Of a DNA stretch of 64,000 bases, positions 59,186-64,000 are shown piece after piece. Position numbers and translations under genes: made by a program. The notes under the pieces were generated by a model that did no database searches, was not told where the DNA came from, and saw only the letters and a list, made by a program, of their open reading frames with translations. Origin of the DNA: Pegea sp. RAD2-039 (Eukaryota; Chordata; Thaliacea; Salpida; Salpidae); assembly GCA_034620365.1 (NCBI GenBank), contig JAQGEQ010000204.1, forward strand, positions 62,001 to 126,000, given 5' to 3'. How positions within the stretch are numbered: position 1 is the stretch's first letter; every line of letters begins with the position of its first letter.

Positions 59186-60502
59186 CAAGAATTGAACTTT
59201 TTCTCGGGAATACTAAGTTATTTTATCTTTTGAATAATAAGAAACGATGAGATTAGAGTATGGTCATGTAGATTAATTGCTAATCCATTATGCTTTGAAA
59301 AGTAAGTTTGGACTCCAGTGTCAACAAAGATACAATGTGATGCGTTCTATTACACTATCTATCGAACACAGAAAGTAAATTTACTCAAACTATGAGTAGA
59401 TAGTACAATTAAGAGTAAACACTACTTTGTGATTACTTCAGGAGAAGCAAAAGCTATAGGGATAAGCTATACAGAAAATCTAGAATCTGCTGACTTCGAT
59501 GTCACCGTCCATGTCACTGAACTATGGATCTAAATGTGGGACAGTTCAGTGCACGCTACTCTACACTAAAATAAAAGCCAATGCACTTTAAGGCATGGCG
59601 ATCAACTTTCTTCAGTATGTTAGTTGTTAGCCAAATATTTCTTTAACAGTCCTATATCAATGGTGACGCAAGATGACATTCGGAAGTCACAGTTAAAATT
59701 CTGCTTGTAGGTGGTCAAAGATATGTGTCATGTTTTTTATGCAGAGATGATGGCAGCACCTGGAAGCAGAAAATGAAAAAAAAGAAGATATTTTTTGTAA
59801 AAATCCAATAAAATTCAAAAATTTGTTTTACCTCTCTTTCATTTTTTAACTAAAACTTTTGCTGATCATTTTTTTGATTTCATTAGATTATAATCTACTT
59901 CAATATTTTACATCTAAAGTTAAATGTAATTACGAAGGTTATTTTATATCCCAAATTTTACACAACATTATTATTGAAGTCTTATTTTAAATATAGTTGT
60001 ATATTAATTACAGATTATTTGATTGTTTATATGAAGTAATTTACTGATTAAATTAATTTAAGCAATCTCTAAGTAATTTATTTATTTCAAGCGTATATTT
60101 GATATTATCAACCAAGCTTTTGTAAGAAATACACGATTGAATACTCTATATAGACGTCATAGAGCTTTATTAAATTAATGATTAATAATGGCACGATTAT
60201 CAAAGATCTAAGATAAATTTTATTGCAATATATATGAAAACTTTGTACGTTTAAAAATTTATTCAAATTTTATACAATGAGCTCACAAAGTTTAGGTGAA
60301 TAAATTTAATAAGAAATTAGCAACATCGAATAATCAATAAATTAAATTTTGCTTTACTGTTGGCAAAGCTACATTTCCTTAATTTAATTCTATACAAAAC
60401 TGTTTGTATAAAAATCTAATCTTATTTTTTCTAGATATTTTTAAATAATGCATTATAATCCTATCTTTGAATAACAATTAAAGTTTGATTTTTTTTATTT
60501 AG
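59186..60502. other. Non-coding; should contain the missing 5' exon of CDO1
   Basis: The CDO1 model needs an upstream exon ending in phase 1. Several ATG segments exist (for example at 59661 and 59785), but none joins in the right phase with a convincing donor, so no call is made. Confidence 0.4.
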
Positions 60503-62179
60503 ATAGTTCATCAGTCGTTCAATTTGTTCATAGAGGAGAACCTGACGATTCGATTAAAGCAAAGTCACTTGGAGAACTCATCATTAGTATTAGAGAAGTT
60601 TTCCAAAATGAAGTCGTTAATGTTGATGAAGTAAAAGCTTTACTAAAGTCATATGAGGTTGAAAGAAGAGATTGGAATAATTTGGTTTTAAAAGAAGACA
60701 ATAAGTAAGAAAAAAATAAGTAGAAAAGTTTAACTTTTCAAATTTCAAAAAGATGTTTTAAATAATCTTGAAAAATTGCATATGTTTATATATACTACTT
60801 TTTACAACATTCAAACAAATAATTAGATCTAATCTTGCATTTTAAATAATCAAATCATATTAGCAAGTTTAATTTTAATATAAGCTATTAAAGAAAGCTG
60901 TCTCTTTCGCAACAATTGTTGACCAAATAAAAGATAATATATTTTAGGTAATTTGTTGCTTATAATTTTGACTTTTTAAAAAGACGTAAGCAAGATACAA
61001 GCAATTACTTTCTACTTATCTTTGGCGAATAGCTGCCTGACTATTAAAAAAAACTAAGTATTCTTACTGGGAGTTATAAGAAGTGACCCAAGTAAATAAA
61101 TCATCTATTTCAGATTTACAAGGAATTTAATAGATGAAGTTGAAGGAAAATACAATGTGTTTTTACTTTGGTGGGACAAAGGATATGAAAGGTAAATATT
61201 TGAATGAAGTTACAACTAGATACGTTACAAGTTGACAGTTTCAACATAATCATAAATAAAAGAGTTTAATTTGTTCTAAATAATTTAAAAAATCTTTTGA
61301 TTAAGGTACTAATAGGTTGTCGAACAATTACTAGATATAAGTTTAGTTGTAATCTAAATAAAGTATGAAAGTTTCAAGCATTTTAATTTCAGTAAAATTC
61401 ACGATCATAATGGAACACATTGCTTAATGAAAGTATTAAACGGTGAATTATTAGAAACAGTTTTTAATTGGCCTCAAAAAAAAGATGGGAAAAATACAAG
61501 CACATTAGAAATTATCAATAAAAAGAAAATGAATAAAGATTTTGTCAGCTATATCAACGGTAAAATTTCTTTTTATTTATATGAAATAAACTATTTGAAA
61601 AAAATAAAATTGTCAAGAAATATTTGCTATATATCGAAAATATTGGGTTATTGAAATAAAATTTGTAAGTTACAACTTTGCAAGCTTATACTGAGACCAA
61701 AATTCAGAAGCTGAAGTAATTTTTAGTAAAGTACTTAACGCAATTGCTTTTATACTAATCTATATTTGCAAGTAACTGCACAATTGGTATTAAAAAATTA
61801 AATACAGAAGCAAATTTACAACTTGTTTGGCTCAACTAAATAAATATTAAGAAAGGTTATAATATCATATGTGTATATATCAAGAAATAATATCTATTAA
61901 GTTTTAAAAAAATAATTAAAACAAAGTTTTTGATATACTTTTATTCAGCTTACAACGTTTTAAATCTTTTATGAATTGTTGACAACCAATCAAATAGTTT
62001 CAACTTTTTTAACAGATTCGATTGGTATACATCAACTTTCGAACTTATCAAATCAACAACCTGCTATTAGTCTACATATATATTCACCCCCTTTAAAGAA
62101 TTGCAAGATTTTTGACGCAAGTACTTTAGCTGAAACTAATGTTGAAATGATCTACCATAGCAAAATCAATAAACACTAA
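60503..62179 (+). CDS. CDO1: Cysteine dioxygenase type 1 (5' exon not found)
   Basis: Iron(II) enzyme converting cysteine to cysteine sulfinate, the entry to taurine and sulfate formation; cytosolic. Exons: 60503-60704, 61114-61191, 61393-61559 and 62016-62179, in phase to the TAA stop. Family motifs: KSLGELIISIREVF, VNVDEVKALLKSYE, FTRNLID (Arg that binds the substrate carboxylate; human Arg60), KIHDHNGTHC (two iron-binding His, and the Cys of the Cys-Tyr cross-link; human Cys93), DSIGIHQL (third iron His) and SLHIYSPP (Ser-His-Tyr, with the cross-linked Tyr157 and the following cis-Pro). All catalytic positions are present, so an active enzyme is likely. Only the extreme N-terminus, about ten residues in orthologues, is missing from the model. 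Confidence 0.94.
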
Positions 62180-62234
62180 TCAGCAGCAAATCTACTTTTT
62201 TTCACCTAATTCACATTTTTAGATGTTTCTTTTA

Positions 62235-62240
62235 AATAAA
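62235..62240 (+). terminator. Poly(A) signal of CDO1
   Basis: AATAAA 56 nt after the TAA stop of CDO1. Confidence 0.5.
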
Positions 62241-62716
62241 TCTATTATTTTGTAAAATGATTACAGTTTATCAAGTAATTATTTTCAAAGCGATTTAGAC
62301 TTAAATAGGAATAGCTTTTCTGGCTAAATGATAAAATATTTTAATTAAAGAGACTGTAGAAAGGATTAATTTTAGTGAGGTAGACATCTTTATTTACAAT
62401 ATGTTTAAACATAAATGACAGTTAGTCAAATGATGTACGTTGAATTTAGTGTAAGTAAATCACATTAAGTCTTATCAAAAAGGTTGAATCAGTTTTATGA
62501 GTAAAAAAAGCAAAAAAAGCGTCTAGAAAAAAAAACAGATCGTAAACAACTCTTGATGTTAACGAAAAATCAATACATAAACAGTAGCAAATGTTAAGAA
62601 AAAAAATGTACAAAAAATGTTTGTTTATTAGTTGTTTATATAACAAAAAAAGAAAATAGTTATTACTTTTATAATATCATGATCGAAGAACCTTTTGAAA
62701 AATGGGAATTTAATCG
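62241..62716. other. Short intergenic region between converging genes
   Basis: AT-rich spacer between the 3' ends of CDO1 (plus) and the PPxY membrane protein (minus). The open frame 62446-62646 on the minus strand is Phe/Tyr/Leu-rich and probably chance. Confidence 0.55.
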
Positions 62717-64000
62717 CTACAAACTAATTTCTGAATAAGATGGGACTTCTGTTAAGCAGACCTTGCTACAAGTACAATGTTCGTTGCAATTACATTCATA
62801 TAAATCTTGATAAGAGGGTGGAAGGTCTTGTGTGTTAGATAGATCAGATTGAACCACTTGAATATTTTCAATCAATCTTTCAGACCTCTCATCACTTGCA
62901 GATGAGTTATGATCAACTATAACAAATCTATAAATTAGTTTTTAGTTGTAGAGAATGATAAAAAGCTCACCAATTTCTAAACCACTACTTTGTCTTCTGA
63001 TTCGGTTTTGGCGATTATTTCCAAATATCACTCTACGTGAGATATCGTATGAAGAGATACGGCGATAAGACAACAACACTAAAATAGCCGTCACAAAAGC
63101 TCCAAATGTTAAAACAACGTGAGAAATCGAAAAACGCCTTTCTGTAAATCATAATTCAGTTTATGAAATTTTAAGTTAAAAAAAAATAATACAAGCAGCT
63201 TAAATAAAATAAAAGTTCAGTTTCAAAGTTGCCCACTTGTAACCACTTCGACCACCAACAGTAAGGTTGGTCTGCAAGGTGATTTTTATTCGATTTATTC
63301 CATTGTTGGCCGAGGAGTTTTACATGCTTAGCTGCTATTTTTTGGCCTGCATCGGGTGAAAACGGTCATATGCCAGGGCAGAAGTTATTGAGATCCAGTT
63401 GTTACTCATGCAGCAGGATTCCACTCTCTACGCCAGCCAGGTTATTCAGCAGAACAGAAGGACTGATGCAAGTATGCCCAACTCCGACTTTAAACTTGGA
63501 GTTTTGCCTTTGCTAGAAGTGGTACCATTAACCAGACTCACAAGGCCCTTCTACCCGGGTTTGAGAGCTTTTCTTTATCTCAAATATGTGTCCAACTGGA
63601 CTTGAACCCGGAACCTCCTGCTTACGAGGCTGGTATGATAACCACAAATATGGAAATTTCTATATTGACCCTTTTATTGAGTTATCATTAATTTTTGTGC
63701 ACTAAATGGAACTAAACAGTATCTTAAGTATAAAATTGCTCTTGTATGAGCAAGCATGTTATTTTCATGATAACAATTTTATGCTGCTTTATCTGAGAAT
63801 CTGTCAACATCTATTTTTGACTTTACCTTTTATGTTGGACTGACATTTGCAGCATAACTTATTTGGGTTCCTTTCACATTCTGTTGCGCTAACCAAACCG
63901 CATAAAGGTGCTAGGCAGATATGTGCAGAGCTCTTGTTAGCACAGACACAGAACATACAGTTGTAGTTAGGAGAATATAGTTCACCAATTTTTACGTAAT
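62717..64000 (-). CDS. Membrane protein with VWC-like Cys region, TM helix and PPxY tail (C-terminal part)
   Basis: Exons: 64000-63827 (open at the window edge), 63141-62971 and 62916-62717; phases agree. The visible extracellular part, YVKIGELYSPNYNCMFCVC followed by CLAPLC, CERNPN and KLCCKCQ, fits the cysteine spacing of a von Willebrand factor C domain. A hydrophobic helix, HVVLTFGAFVTAILVLL, comes next with Arg after it (SYRRI), so the rest is cytosolic. The tail ends with LPPSYQDLYECNCNEHCTC and VPSYSEISL then stop. PPSY is a WW-domain ligand, as used by NEDD4-family ubiquitin ligases. The overall plan (VWC, TM, PPxY) recalls DGCR2/IDD-type or VOPP1/WBP1-type proteins, but the N-terminal part is outside the window, so no name is given. 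Confidence 0.82.
63285..63645 (-). mobile_element. tRNA-derived SINE, copy 3
   Basis: Read on the minus strand: a tRNA-like 3' half TGGTTATCATACCAGC, GGAGGTTCCGGGTTCAAGTC (a good B box), then the body GGACACATATTTGAG, GTGAGTCTGGTTAA, AAACTCCAAGTTTAAAG, TAACCTGGCTGGCG and GTGGAATCCTGCTGCA, ending AAACTCCTCGGCCAACAATG. It lies in the intron between the VWC-like exon and the TM exon of the membrane-protein gene, in the gene's own orientation. The open frame 63399-63605 on the other strand is an artefact of it. Confidence 0.82.

Noticed and set aside
63399..63605. 68-aa plus-strand frame
   Set aside because: Complement of SINE copy 3.
63600..63645. Possible functional tRNA gene (minus strand)
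   Set aside because: Only the 3' half with a B box is present and it continues into the SINE body; no 5' half or acceptor-stem pairing.
1..64000. CRISPR arrays, operons, phage or bacterial mobile elements
   Set aside because: The window is intron-bearing animal DNA; no regularly spaced direct repeats with unique spacers were seen.

Overview
The window is animal (metazoan) nuclear DNA: AT-rich, with GT-AG introns, long non-coding stretches and relics of LINE/SINE retroposons. The recognisable proteins are conserved animal ones (HUWE1, a TBX20-type T-box factor, endophilin-B, HSP10, cysteine dioxygenase). The base composition and repeats look invertebrate, but I cannot name the species. All gene models were made by eye, by following reading frame across splice sites. 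Every junction listed keeps phase, but none has been checked against transcripts.

Layout. (1) 1-9417, minus strand: the 5' portion of a giant HECT ubiquitin ligase, HUWE1, as 37 exons and 1733 codons, running off the left edge before the WWE and HECT regions. Introns are short, and the part below about 7.3 kb is much richer in GC and CpG than the rest of the window. (2) 9.4-18.4 kb: no coding signal until a CpG-richer patch at 17.9-18.35 kb. This patch carries divergent exon-like splice donors and may be a shared promoter for HUWE1 (leftward) and the T-box gene (rightward). (3) 18997-27031, plus: TBX20-like factor in 9 exons, 509 aa. (4) 30247-33465, minus: a secreted 337-aa protein with two homologous 12-cysteine modules on either side of one Ig domain. 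This is the most novel-looking gene here. (5) 40514-43637, minus: endophilin-B (SH3GLB type), 8 exons, 354 aa. (6) 48035-48346, minus: mitochondrial chaperonin HSP10 (HSPE1), uninterrupted. (7) 54139-56230, minus: an unrecognised low-complexity Q/S/T/P/Y-rich protein, 6 exons. (8) 56462-57184, minus: an intronless 240-aa protein of unknown function. (9) 60503-62179, plus: cysteine dioxygenase (CDO1), first coding exon not located. (10) 62717-64000, minus: C-terminal part of a membrane protein with a VWC-like cysteine-rich region, a transmembrane segment and a PPxY tail, open at the right edge.

The genes are not an operon and do not form an evident pathway. They are independent housekeeping and developmental genes. 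Retroposon remnants include three copies of a tRNA-derived SINE (37.6, 49.9 and 63.3-63.6 kb) and two degenerate LINE reverse-transcriptase 3' ends (51.2 and 58.9 kb). The SINE and one LINE share a short 3' tail that folds as a hairpin.

The signals most worth a second look are ten perfect TGACGTCA palindromes packed into the first 7.1 kb, the duplicated cysteine module around an Ig domain, the candidate divergent HUWE1/TBX20 promoter, and the SINE/LINE tail sharing.
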